Below, piece after piece: positions 40,975 through 49,408 of a stretch of 64,000 nt of DNA. The notes beneath the pieces were generated by a model, which was not told where the DNA came from, ran no database searches, and was given only the letters and a program-made list of their open reading frames with translations. This stretch comes from Janthinobacterium saanense (lineage in GTDB: Bacteria; Pseudomonadota; Gammaproteobacteria; Burkholderiales; Burkholderiaceae_D). The translations under genes were made by a program, and so were the position numbers. The DNA is taken from contig NZ_JACHCI010000007.1 of NCBI RefSeq assembly GCF_014200675.1, forward strand, positions 62,001 to 126,000. The letters are read 5' to 3'. Each line of letters starts with the position of its first letter. Positions within the stretch are counted from its first letter, which is position 1.

Positions 40975-41748
40975 ATGTACTTCACACAATTACATCAACA
41001 AGCCGAACCACTGTTATTAGCTAACGTCTGGGATGCCGCAAGCGCCCGCGCGGCGCAAGCCGCCGGTTATGCCGCCATCGGCACGTCCAGCGCAGCGATC
41101 GCCGATATATTGGGCTATGCCGACGGCGAGGGCATCAGTTTTGCAGAGCTATATGCCCTGGTGCTGCGCTTGCGCGCCGTGAGCGACCTGCCACTGAGCG
41201 TGGACATGGAAGCCGGTTATGGCGAAACGGCAGACGCGGTGCTGGACAAGTTGTTCAAACTGGCTGCCGCAGGCGTGGCCGGCATTAATCTGGAAGACAG
41301 CATGGTTCGCAACGGCGTGCGTGAATTATTGGACAGTACCGTCTTTGCACAGCGCTTGCATGCCATCCGCACCGGTTTGCAAGCGGCTGGCGTACGCTTA
41401 TTCCTCAATGTGCGCACAGATACCTTTCTGCTGGGCCTATCGAATGCCCTTGCGGAGACACTGGTGCGCAGCAGGCGTTATGCAATGAGTGGGGCCGACG
41501 GCTTGTTCGTGCCCGGCCTCGTGAGTGAAGCCGATATCACCGCCATCGTGGCTGACACATGGTTGCCCCTGAATGTGATGTGCATGCCGGGCCTGCCAGG
41601 ATTTGCCCGCCTTGCCGCGCTGGGAGTCAAGCGTATCAGCATGGGTAACTTCCTGCATGGACGGATGCAGCAAACCCTGCAACAACTTTATGCTACCGTG
41701 CGCAACGAACAATCCTTCCAGGCGGTATTCGACCATGCTGGTCCATGA
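40975..41748 (+). CDS. Isocitrate lyase / PEP mutase family protein
   Basis: The 257-residue (beta/alpha)8 protein of the ICL/PEPM superfamily has NVWDAASARAAQAAGYAAIGTSSAAIA, the metal-binding SVDMEAGYG and NLEDS, and ends in the usual C-terminal helix. The KKCGH signature of true isocitrate lyase is absent, so it is closer to 2-methylisocitrate-lyase-like or phosphonomutase-like proteins. AGGAG precedes the ATG. Its coding bases are less G/C-rich than neighbours (for example TTA and CAA codons early on), as in the ada gene it overlaps by 14 bp, which suggests that the pair was acquired together. Confidence 0.85.
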   Translation: MYFTQLHQQAEPLLLANVWDAASARAAQAAGYAAIGTSSAAIADILGYADGEGISFAELYALVLRLRAVSDLPLSVDMEAGYGETADAVLDKLFKLAAAGVAGINLEDSMVRNGVRELLDSTVFAQRLHAIRTGLQAAGVRLFLNVRTDTFLLGLSNALAETLVRSRRYAMSGADGLFVPGLVSEADITAIVADTWLPLNVMCMPGLPGFARLAALGVKRISMGNFLHGRMQQTLQQLYATVRNEQSFQAVFDHAGP

Positions 41749-42775
41749 TATCGAGCGCATCGACGCCTACTACCGCGCGCTGATCGAGCGCGCAGCCGAT
41801 CACGTCGGCATCTTCTACGTCGGCGTGAAAACCACCGGTGTATTTTGCATCGCTACCTGCAGGGCACGCAAACCCAAGCGTGAAAACGTGGTGTTCTACA
41901 CCGACTTCAAGGACGCACTTGATGCCGGTTACCGGCCATGCAAGGTATGCAAGCCCAGTGAAAACGCCCACACCGCCCCACCCGATGTCGCCGAAGCTAT
42001 TGCCTGGGTGCGCCAACACCCCAAGGAACGCCTGAGCGACCGCCATCTGAGGGAGCGCAGCCTGAGCCCGGAGCGTATCCGACGCTGGTTCCAACAGCAC
42101 CATGGCATGAGTTTCCAGGCGTTTCAGCGTTCTTTGCGCATCAATACCGCGCTGGAAGAGCTAAAGGGCGGGCGCCGTGCGACCGATACCGCCTTCGATC
42201 ATGGCTATAACTCGCTGAGCGGTTTCGGCTACACCGTCAAAAAATTGACCGGCGCCGCGCCGACCAGCGCTGCCCGTGTCATCGTCCTACAGCGCTTCAC
42301 CACGCCTTTGGGACCGATGTTTGTCTGCGCCAGCGAGCGCGGCATCTGCCTGCTGGATTTTGTCGACAGCCAGGTGCTGGAAAGCAAGTTCAGGGATATA
42401 CAAAGCTTGCTACAGGCAAGCATACTGCCAGGTGAAAATCAGCACACCCTGCAGGCCGAGCGCGAATTGGGTGAATACTTCGAGGGCACCCGCCATCACT
42501 TCGAGTTAGCTCTCGACACCCCTGGCAATACCTTCCAGCAGTCCGCCTGGAAGGCATTGCAAGCTATTTCCTATGGCAGTAGCGCCAGCCATGAAGAACA
42601 GGCAGCGAAGCTGGGCCAGCCGCAAGCAACGCAAAGAATAGCCAGCGCTCATGGCGCTAACCGTGTGGCCATTGTCGTACCCTGCCATCGAGTGCTAAGC
42701 GCCCATGACAGCAAGCTCGTTCGCCAGCAATGGCTGCTTGAGCACGAGCGGCGGCATAGCAGACAAACTGACTAA
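41735..42775 (+). CDS. ada: Ada-type regulator with alkyltransferase domain lacking part of the substrate pocket
   Basis: The 346-residue protein has three domains. The N-terminal Ada zinc domain keeps all four Cys at the E. coli positions 38, 42, 69 and 72 (TTGVFCIATCRAR; YRPCKVCKP). An AraC-type helix-turn-helix spans about 85-175. The C-terminal O6-alkylguanine transferase keeps PCHRV (Cys317) and the Arg finger (TQRIASAHGANRV). Between PCHRV and the final WLLEHE helix, however, about six residues are missing, removing the GY.WG segment that holds the flipped alkylguanine. Methylphosphotriester sensing should be intact; base repair may not be. It is translationally coupled to the ICL/PEPM gene. 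Confidence 0.9.
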   Translation: MLVHDIERIDAYYRALIERAADHVGIFYVGVKTTGVFCIATCRARKPKRENVVFYTDFKDALDAGYRPCKVCKPSENAHTAPPDVAEAIAWVRQHPKERLSDRHLRERSLSPERIRRWFQQHHGMSFQAFQRSLRINTALEELKGGRRATDTAFDHGYNSLSGFGYTVKKLTGAAPTSAARVIVLQRFTTPLGPMFVCASERGICLLDFVDSQVLESKFRDIQSLLQASILPGENQHTLQAERELGEYFEGTRHHFELALDTPGNTFQQSAWKALQAISYGSSASHEEQAAKLGQPQATQRIASAHGANRVAIVVPCHRVLSAHDSKLVRQQWLLEHERRHSRQTD

Positions 42776-42814
42776 TCCAGGCTGCAGTTCATCGCCTGTA
42801 CTGCGTCATTTCAT

Positions 42815-42842
42815 ACGGTGTCAGCCAGCACGCTGATACCGT
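42815..42842 (+). terminator. Stem-loop after ada
   Basis: ACGGTGTCAGC (42815-42825) pairs with GCTGATACCGT (42832-42842), 11 bp with one G-U wobble and a 6-nt loop, followed by TTTAG. It lies 39 nt after the ada stop and 20 bp before the next promoter. Confidence 0.7.
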
Positions 42843-42861
42843 TTAGCCAGAACAAGCTCGC

Positions 42862-42896
42862 TTGTAATCTAATAGTGCACTATATATACTGTGCAC
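42862..42896 (+). promoter_or_regulatory. Promoter and palindromic operator of ohrR, abutting the start codon
   Basis: TTGTAA (-35, 42862-42867), a 17-bp spacer and TATACT (-10, 42885-42890) place the expected start site at about 42897, the A of the ATG. The -10 lies within a 22-bp palindrome with GTGCAC arms at 42875-42880 and 42891-42896. A protein bound here would cover the -10 and the start point, which suggests autorepression. Confidence 0.7.
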
Positions 42897-43358
42897 ATGG
42901 ATACCAACACTGCCCCCAATCCCCTGCACCAGGTACCGCGCCTGGACAATCAGCTGTGCTTCGCCCTGTATTCGACCTCGCTGGCCATGAATAAGCTCTA
43001 CCGCAAACTCTTGCGCAAGCTGGGCCTGACGTATTCGCAATACCTGGTGATGATGGTGCTGTGGGAGCAAGACGGCCTGACCGTTTCCCAAGTGGGTGAA
43101 CGTTTGTTCCTCGATTCGGCCACCCTGACGCCCCTGCTCAAGCGCATGGAGCAGGCCGGCCTGCTGCGCCGCGTGCGCGCCGCCAGCGACGAACGCCAGG
43201 TCATCATTTCACTGACGGAACAAGGGGACCAGTTGCGCGAGCAGGCGGCCACCTTGCCCGAAGCCATATTGAACGCCAGCCACTGCAAGGTGGAGCAAGT
43301 TGTAGAAATGAAACAGCAACTCGATCTGCTGCGTGGCAATCTGATGAAAAGTGAGTAA
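42897..43358 (+). CDS. ohrR: MarR-family organic-peroxide sensor OhrR-like regulator
   Basis: The 153-residue MarR protein has the OhrR hallmark [20 protein letters not shown] with the peroxide-sensing Cys, conserved Tyr residues ([19 protein letters not shown]) and the winged helix [22 protein letters not shown] followed by ASDERQVII. It should repress an ohr-type peroxidase gene until organic peroxide oxidises the Cys. No ohr gene is in this window; the next gene is a peptidase. The start codon appears to coincide with the transcription start, so translation may be leaderless. Confidence 0.9.
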   Translation: MDTNTAPNPLHQVPRLDNQLCFALYSTSLAMNKLYRKLLRKLGLTYSQYLVMMVLWEQDGLTVSQVGERLFLDSATLTPLLKRMEQAGLLRRVRAASDERQVIISLTEQGDQLREQAATLPEAILNASHCKVEQVVEMKQQLDLLRGNLMKSE

Positions 43359-43524
43359 AACAGCACTTTATCCAAGCAAAATCCGGCAGATCGGCAACCC
43401 CACCATCGCCGTCGGAAGTTGGATAGAAAAACGCCTTTCTTTATTACAAATTGATAGCACAAGCGTATCACCCTGCGTTTAGAATAGTTGCCACTATTTC
43501 TTTATAACAACAATCAGGGTGAGT

Positions 43525-45897
43525 ATGCGTATCTCTTTCGGCCCAGTCGCCTGCCTGGCGCTTTGTTTCACCGTTTCCGCTTTTGCCGCCGAACCGTTCG
43601 ACGACAAGTTCCGCCAGCTCGAAGAGCTGCTGCCCACCCCGAACACCTACCGCACCGCCTCTGGCGCACCGGGACACGCCTATTGGCAGCAGCGCGCCGA
43701 CTACGTGATACGTGCCAGTCTCGATGAAGCCAAACGCGAAATCAAGGGCAGCGAAACGATTACCTATCACAATCAGTCGCCCGACACGCTCAGCTATCTG
43801 TGGGTGCAGCTGGACCAGAATATCTACAAGCCCGATTCGGACGCGCGCCGCATGCTGACCGCGCCATCGCGCCAGGCCTGGGCAAAGACGGGCGAAGACG
43901 GCATGAAATTCGAAGGCTTGCGCGGCATCCTGGCCGGACGCGAGTTCCAGGGCGGCTTCAATATCCGCGCACTGAAAGGCGCCGACGGCCAGCCCCTGAA
44001 ATACGTGATCAACCGCACCATGATGCGCATCGATTTGCCGCAGCCCTTGAAACCGGGCCAGGACCTGGCATTCCAGATCGACTGGGATTACCGCATCAAC
44101 GAACAGAAAGTACTGGGCGGACGCTCGGGTTATGAATTCTTCGACGAAGACAAGAACGCCCTGTTTGAAATCGCCCAATGGTTCCCGCGCATGGCGGCCT
44201 ACTATGACGTGACCGGCTGGCAGCACAAGCAGTTTCTCGGCTCGGGCGAATTCACGCTCGAATTCGGCGACTACGATGTGCAGCTGACGGTACCGGCCGA
44301 CCATATCATCGCCGCCACGGGCGAGCTGCAAAATCCGCAGGATGTGCTGTCCGCTGCCCAGCGCGAGCGCCTGGAAAAAGCCCGCACCAGCGACAAGCCC
44401 GTCATCATCGTCACCCAGAAGGAAGCGGAAGCAGCTGAAAAATCGCTCAGCCGCGCGCAAAAGACCTGGCACTTCAAGGCGGCCAATGTGCGCGATTTCG
44501 CCTGGGCGTCCAGCCGCAAGTTCATCTGGGATGCACAGGGCTACAACAAGGGCGACAGCAAGCTGATGGCCATGTCCTACTATCCCAAAGAGGGCAATCC
44601 GCTGTGGGAAAAATACAGCACGCAAGCTATTGTGCACACCATCGAACAGTACAACAAGTACAGCATCGCCTACCCTTACCCGACCGCCATTTCCGTCAAC
44701 GGCCCGGTGGGCGGCATGGAATACCCGATGATCTCGTTCAACGGTCCACGCCCCGTGAAAGACAAGAAGACGGGCGCCGTAAGCTATTCCAAGCGCACCA
44801 AATATGGTCTGATCGGCGTCATCATCCACGAGGTGGGGCATAACTACTACCCGATGATCATCAATTCGGATGAACGCCAGTGGACCTGGATGGATGAAGG
44901 CTTGAACACCTTCGTGCAATACCTGGCGCAGCAGGCATGGGAAGAAAACTACCCGGCCTCGCGTGGCGAGCCGCGCGAAATCGTCGACTACATGCGTAGC
45001 CGCGACCAGGTGCCCATCATGACCAATTCCGAGTCGCTGCTTCAGTTCGGCAACAACGCCTACGCCAAGCCGGCGGCCGGCCTGAACATCCTGCGCGAAA
45101 CCATCCTGGGCCGCGAACTGTTCGACTACGCCTTCAAGGAATATGCACAGCGCTGGAAATTCAAGCGCCCTACGCCGGCCGACTTCTTCCGCACCATGGA
45201 AGACGCGTCCGGCACGGACCTGGACTGGTTCTGGCGCGGCTGGTTCTACACCACCGACCCGGTCGACATCAGCATCGACGGCATCACCGAGTATGGCGTG
45301 AGCAGCAAGAATCCGGAGATAGAAAAGGCCTGGAAGAAGGCGCAAAAAGAAGGCGAGCCTATCTCGGTCACGGACCGCAACAACAAGGGCATGCCGCGCC
45401 GCGTAGACGCCCACCCGGAGCTGAAGGATTTCTATAACGAGCATGACGATTACACCGTCACCAACAAGGACCGCAACAGCTACGCCGAAACGGCAGCCGG
45501 GCTGGAATCGTGGGAAAAAGACTTGCTGAAACAGGGCAAGCATCTGTACCTGGTGGACTTTTCCAACCTGGGCGGCATGGTGATGCCCTTGATCCTGGAA
45601 ATCGAACTGAAAAGCGGCAAGAAATACATCGAGCGCGTACCGGCCGAAGTATGGCGCTATACGCCGAAGAAAATCACCAAGATCATCGTCACCGATGAGC
45701 CGATGGTGGGACTGGTGCAAGACCCGTACTGGGAAACTGCCGATATCGACACCAGCAATAACGCCTGGCCACGCAAGATCACGCCATCGCGACTGGAACT
45801 GTTCAAGAGCGAGAAGTCGCCCAAGGATAATCTGATGCGCGACTACCAGACGCCACTCAAGGGCAAGCACAGCGCCGCCAGGGATGACGAGGCGTGA
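43525..45897 (+). CDS. Secreted M1-family metallopeptidase
   Basis: The 790-residue gluzincin has a signal peptide (ending SAFAAEP), an N-terminal beta domain, the substrate-binding GGMEY (GPVGGMEYPMIS), and the zinc site HEVGH at 435-439 with the third ligand Glu458 in WMDEGLNTF, the exact HExxH-18-E spacing. The C-terminal region is helical then beta-rich. ATG at 43525 follows AGGGTGAG; a GTG at 43519 is a less likely start. It is the first gene of a coupled operon with a DUF6702 protein and a TonB receptor, which suggests peptide processing tied to outer-membrane uptake. Confidence 0.92.
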   Translation: MRISFGPVACLALCFTVSAFAAEPFDDKFRQLEELLPTPNTYRTASGAPGHAYWQQRADYVIRASLDEAKREIKGSETITYHNQSPDTLSYLWVQLDQNIYKPDSDARRMLTAPSRQAWAKTGEDGMKFEGLRGILAGREFQGGFNIRALKGADGQPLKYVINRTMMRIDLPQPLKPGQDLAFQIDWDYRINEQKVLGGRSGYEFFDEDKNALFEIAQWFPRMAAYYDVTGWQHKQFLGSGEFTLEFGDYDVQLTVPADHIIAATGELQNPQDVLSAAQRERLEKARTSDKPVIIVTQKEAEAAEKSLSRAQKTWHFKAANVRDFAWASSRKFIWDAQGYNKGDSKLMAMSYYPKEGNPLWEKYSTQAIVHTIEQYNKYSIAYPYPTAISVNGPVGGMEYPMISFNGPRPVKDKKTGAVSYSKRTKYGLIGVIIHEVGHNYYPMIINSDERQWTWMDEGLNTFVQYLAQQAWEENYPASRGEPREIVDYMRSRDQVPIMTNSESLLQFGNNAYAKPAAGLNILRETILGRELFDYAFKEYAQRWKFKRPTPADFFRTMEDASGTDLDWFWRGWFYTTDPVDISIDGITEYGVSSKNPEIEKAWKKAQKEGEPISVTDRNNKGMPRRVDAHPELKDFYNEHDDYTVTNKDRNSYAETAAGLESWEKDLLKQGKHLYLVDFSNLGGMVMPLILEIELKSGKKYIERVPAEVWRYTPKKITKIIVTDEPMVGLVQDPYWETADIDTSNNAWPRKITPSRLELFKSEKSPKDNLMRDYQTPLKGKHSAARDDEA

Positions 45898-46382
45898 GCA
45901 GCTGGCACAGGCTGGCGGCAGCCCTGCTGGTCGCCGTCAGCACGGCTGCCAGCGCCCATAACTACCATATGGGTATCGCCGACGTCAGCTACAACGCCGT
46001 CACGGGCAGCACGGAAGTGGTCCACACCTACACGGGCCACGATGTGGAAGCGCTGCTGGCGAACCTGTACCAGCGCCAGTTCGACCTGGGCCAGGAAGAC
46101 AGCGAAGCGGCCCTGCGCCGCTACGTTGACCAGCAGTTCTACCTCACGTCGCCCGATGGCAAGCGTTTGCGCCTGAACTGGATAGGCATCAAGGTCGATG
46201 CAGACAATGTGGTGATCTTCCAGGAGATCGAACACACGCGCCTGGCGCCCGCCACCCGCATCCACAACCAGCTGCTGATCGATTTTTTACCCAGCCAGAA
46301 AAACACCCTCAACGTACAGGACAGCGGCGCCATCCAGACCCTGTTCTTCGACCATCAAAACACCGAACTGCCGATCAAGTAA
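45894..46382 (+). CDS. DUF6702 family periplasmic protein
   Basis: The 162-residue exported protein has a signal peptide (AAALLVAVSTAASA) then HNYHMGIADVSYNAVTGSTEV, typical of DUF6702. It has no membrane helix or Cys and is probably a compact beta protein. It uses a GTG start overlapping the M1 peptidase stop (GTGA), and its TAA overlaps the receptor's ATG (TAATG), so all three genes are translationally linked. The family's function is unknown. Confidence 0.8.
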   Translation: MSSWHRLAAALLVAVSTAASAHNYHMGIADVSYNAVTGSTEVVHTYTGHDVEALLANLYQRQFDLGQEDSEAALRRYVDQQFYLTSPDGKRLRLNWIGIKVDADNVVIFQEIEHTRLAPATRIHNQLLIDFLPSQKNTLNVQDSGAIQTLFFDHQNTELPIK

Positions 46383-48427
46383 TGACGCCACGCCACCTGC
46401 CTTTCCTGCTCGCCACCCTCTTCTGCCCTGTACTCTCCCACGCCGACGATATCTTCCAGCGGGTGCTGGTCGATGGCTCGCGCATGAACCAGCTGGGCGT
46501 GGCCGATTCGGCCAATGCCGGCAGCGTCACGCAGCAGCAGCTGGAAGCGCGCACCAATTACCGTCCCGGCGAATTGCTCGAAGCGGTGCCGGGCCTGATC
46601 GTCAGCCAGCATAGCGGCGAAGGCAAGGCCAACCAGTTTTACCTGCGCGGTTTCAACCTCGATCACGGCACCGACCTGCGCACCACCGTCGACGACATGC
46701 CCGTCAACCAGCGCAGCCACGCGCATGGCCAGGGCTGGACCGACCTGAACTTTTTGATCCCCGAACTGGCGATGCGCCTCGATTACAAGAAGGGACCGTA
46801 TTCGGCCACCGAAGGCGATTTCGCTTCGGCCGGCACCGCCTCCGTCGTGTATGCCAACCGCCTGACGCAAGGACTCGCCAGCGTGGGCCTGGGCCAGAAC
46901 GGCTTTCGCCGCGCCCTGCTGGCCGACTCGCTCGACGCGGGCCGCGGCAGCTTGCTGTACGCGCTCGAGACGCAGCACAACGATGGCCCATTCACGCACC
47001 CGGACCGCTACCACAAGATGAATGGCGTGCTGCGCTACAGCGAAGGGTATGCCAACAACGGTTTTAATATCACGGTGATGGCCTATGACGCCAGCTGGAA
47101 CGCCACCGACCAGATACCGCTGCGGGCAGTGCAGGATGGGGCGCTGGGCCGCTACGATACGATAGACCCGAGCGATGGCGGCAAGGCGCAGCGCTTCAGT
47201 TTGTCTGGCGCCTGGCGCCGCACGGGCGACGATATGTCGAGCAAGGTCAGCACCTATGTGATCGCCAATCGCCTGAGCCTGTTTTCCAATTTCACCTATG
47301 TGCTCGATGATCCCATCCATGGCGACCAGTTCGCCCAGCCCGACCGGCGCGTGACCTCAGGCCTGAACGCCAGCCACACCTGGCACCGCCATACGGAAAC
47401 GGGCAGCAGCGACACCACCATCGGCCTGCAGCTGCAAAACGATAATATCCACAATGGCTTGTACAGCACGCAGGCGCGGCAAATACTGTCGACCACGCGG
47501 CAAGACCATATCGTCGAATCCAGCCTGGGCCTGTATGCAGAAAACAGCACGCGCTGGTCGCCCTGGCTGCGCACGGTGGCTGGCGTACGCGCCGACGCCT
47601 ACCGTTTCGACGTGCGCAGCGACCGGCTGGAAAATTCAGGCAAGGCCAATGACCATTTGTTCAGCCCCAGCCTGAGCGTCATCGCCGGGCCATGGCAAGA
47701 CACCGAAGTGTATGCCAACGTCGGCAACGGCTTTCATAGCAACGACGCGCGCGGCACCACCATCCGGGTCGATCCGAAGACGGGCGAAGCCGTCGACAAG
47801 GTCACGCCGCTGGTGCGCTCGCAGGGCCTGGAACTGGGTCTGCGCAGCGCCATCATCCCGGGCTTGCAAACGAGCTTGTCGCTGTACCGCCTGGACTTCG
47901 ATTCGGAACTGCTGTTTGTCGGCGACGCCGGCGCCACCGAGGCGGGCCGCCCCAGCCGCCGCTATGGCGTGGAATTCTCCAGCTACTACAAGGCAGCCAA
48001 GTGGCTGTCGCTGGACCTGGACCTGGCCTATGCGCGCGCCCGCTCGCGCGGCGAGCGTGGTGATGACGTCGCCGGCGACTTTATCCCCGGCGCCATCGAG
48101 GGCGTGGCCCAGCTGGCCATGACGGTCACGCCGCAAGGCCCGTGGTCAGGTTCGCTGCGCCTGCGTTACTTCGGACCACGCCCTTTGATCGAAGACAATA
48201 GCGTGCGCTCATCGGCCAGCGTGGGCTTGAATGGCCGCCTCGCTTACCAGATCGACAAGCGCTTGCGCGTGGAGCTGGAAGGTTTTAATCTGAGCAATCG
48301 GCGCGACTCGGCCATCGACTACTACTATGCCTCGCGCCTGCCCGGCGAAGCGCAGCCGGTCGACGATATCCACTTCCACCCCGTGGAATCGCGTTCCCTG
48401 CGCCTGACCCTGGTCAAGAATTTTTAA
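46382..48427 (+). CDS. TonB-dependent receptor (no STN domain), peptidase operon
   Basis: The 681-residue receptor has a signal peptide (PFLLATLFCPVLSHA), a plug (NYRPGELLEAVPGLIVSQHSGEGKANQF cut to PGELLEAVPGLIVSQHSGEG) with YLRGFNLDHGTDL and the following barrel ending RLTLVKNF with terminal Phe. It lacks the STN domain of the two iron receptors, so it is not a surface-signalling receptor. The plug pattern is that of the family annotated as TonB-dependent receptors of unknown or metal/peptide substrates. Coupling with an M1 peptidase suggests import linked to peptide turnover. Confidence 0.92.
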   Translation: MTPRHLPFLLATLFCPVLSHADDIFQRVLVDGSRMNQLGVADSANAGSVTQQQLEARTNYRPGELLEAVPGLIVSQHSGEGKANQFYLRGFNLDHGTDLRTTVDDMPVNQRSHAHGQGWTDLNFLIPELAMRLDYKKGPYSATEGDFASAGTASVVYANRLTQGLASVGLGQNGFRRALLADSLDAGRGSLLYALETQHNDGPFTHPDRYHKMNGVLRYSEGYANNGFNITVMAYDASWNATDQIPLRAVQDGALGRYDTIDPSDGGKAQRFSLSGAWRRTGDDMSSKVSTYVIANRLSLFSNFTYVLDDPIHGDQFAQPDRRVTSGLNASHTWHRHTETGSSDTTIGLQLQNDNIHNGLYSTQARQILSTTRQDHIVESSLGLYAENSTRWSPWLRTVAGVRADAYRFDVRSDRLENSGKANDHLFSPSLSVIAGPWQDTEVYANVGNGFHSNDARGTTIRVDPKTGEAVDKVTPLVRSQGLELGLRSAIIPGLQTSLSLYRLDFDSELLFVGDAGATEAGRPSRRYGVEFSSYYKAAKWLSLDLDLAYARARSRGERGDDVAGDFIPGAIEGVAQLAMTVTPQGPWSGSLRLRYFGPRPLIEDNSVRSSASVGLNGRLAYQIDKRLRVELEGFNLSNRRDSAIDYYYASRLPGEAQPVDDIHFHPVESRSLRLTLVKNF

Positions 48428-48431
48428 ACCA

Positions 48432-48448
48432 ACAAGAATAATTCTTAT
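48432..48448 (+). promoter_or_regulatory. Fur-like palindrome upstream of the 2OG-Fe oxygenase gene
   Basis: AAGAAT (48434-48439), one central A and ATTCTT (48441-48446) match the core of the two strong Fur boxes in this window (AGAAT-N-ATTCT). The site lies about 87 bp before the oxygenase ATG and just after the receptor stop, so it could place the oxygenase under iron control. Confidence 0.5.
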
Positions 48449-48532
48449 CGGCGCCGCACAGGAAACGCCAGCAAGTCGTAGAATGCCAGGCTGGACCAAC
48501 TTGATAGCGGCCGTCTTCCGGCCGGCACCGAC

Positions 48533-49300
48533 ATGAGCACTTCCGCCCCGATCTTTACCGACCCGTCCCAGTTGAAGGACGCCTTGCGCGATGACGGTTA
48601 TGCCGTGCTGCGCCCGCAGGACGTGGCGGCGCTGGCCGGCTGCCCGCTAGCTGCGCTGCGCGCACTCGAATCGAGCTGGAATAGCCTGGCGCTCGACAAT
48701 TACCTGAAGGATGGCGGCCGTTACCGCCGCCGGCGCCATTCCTGCTTCGTGCAGGATGGCGACAAGCTGACACAGACGGCGCATCGCCCGCACTGGCAGC
48801 CGGTGGAATACAACGCCCTGCACGGCGGCATGCACCGCTTGTTCGAACCGGTCGAACCCGCCATCGCGGCGCAAGCGGCCTGGCAGCAGTTGATACGCGC
48901 ACTGGGCAATACCTGTTCCGAAGTGCGCGGCAGCCAGCCCTGGTTCATCGAGGCGCACCAGTTCCGCATCGATACCACGGACGGCATCGGCCGCCCGACC
49001 CCGGAAGGCGCGCACCGCGACGGCGTCGATTTTGTCGCCGTGCTGCTGATAGGGCGTGCCAATATCAAGGGCGGCGAAACCCGTATCTTCGAAGCAGATG
49101 GCCCGAATGGCAAGCGTTTCACCCTGACCGAACCATGGTCGCTGCTGCTGCTGGACGACGCCACCGTGATCCACGAATCGACGCCCATCCAGCCAATCGG
49201 CCCCGAGGGCCATCGCGACACCCTGGTGATTACTTACCGGGCTGGACAGTTCCAGGGCGAAAATCAGCCCATCGTTCCACCTGCAGGGCTGGCAAAATAG
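48533..49300 (+). CDS. 2OG-Fe(II) dioxygenase family protein (PF10014 / BsmA-IDO type)
   Basis: The 255-residue protein matches the family of BsmA and L-isoleucine dioxygenases. It has EAHQFRIDTTDGIGRPTPEG, the iron ligands in AHRDGVDFVAVLLIGR (about 161-163), GGETRIFEADG, LLLDDATVIHEST with the distal His, and RDTLVITYRA for 2-oxoglutarate. It probably hydroxylates a free amino acid or similar small molecule. A Fur-like palindrome lies upstream. No partner enzyme is adjacent. Confidence 0.85.
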   Translation: MSTSAPIFTDPSQLKDALRDDGYAVLRPQDVAALAGCPLAALRALESSWNSLALDNYLKDGGRYRRRRHSCFVQDGDKLTQTAHRPHWQPVEYNALHGGMHRLFEPVEPAIAAQAAWQQLIRALGNTCSEVRGSQPWFIEAHQFRIDTTDGIGRPTPEGAHRDGVDFVAVLLIGRANIKGGETRIFEADGPNGKRFTLTEPWSLLLLDDATVIHESTPIQPIGPEGHRDTLVITYRAGQFQGENQPIVPPAGLAK

Positions 49301-49408
49301 TTACCTGGATATTACTTTTACAGACTTAAATCCGATATAGTCTTACGATGACGATATTGCGCACCAGCCGCGCGCCAGCATCATTACCCTGCATTCCAGG
49401 AGAGGTCG

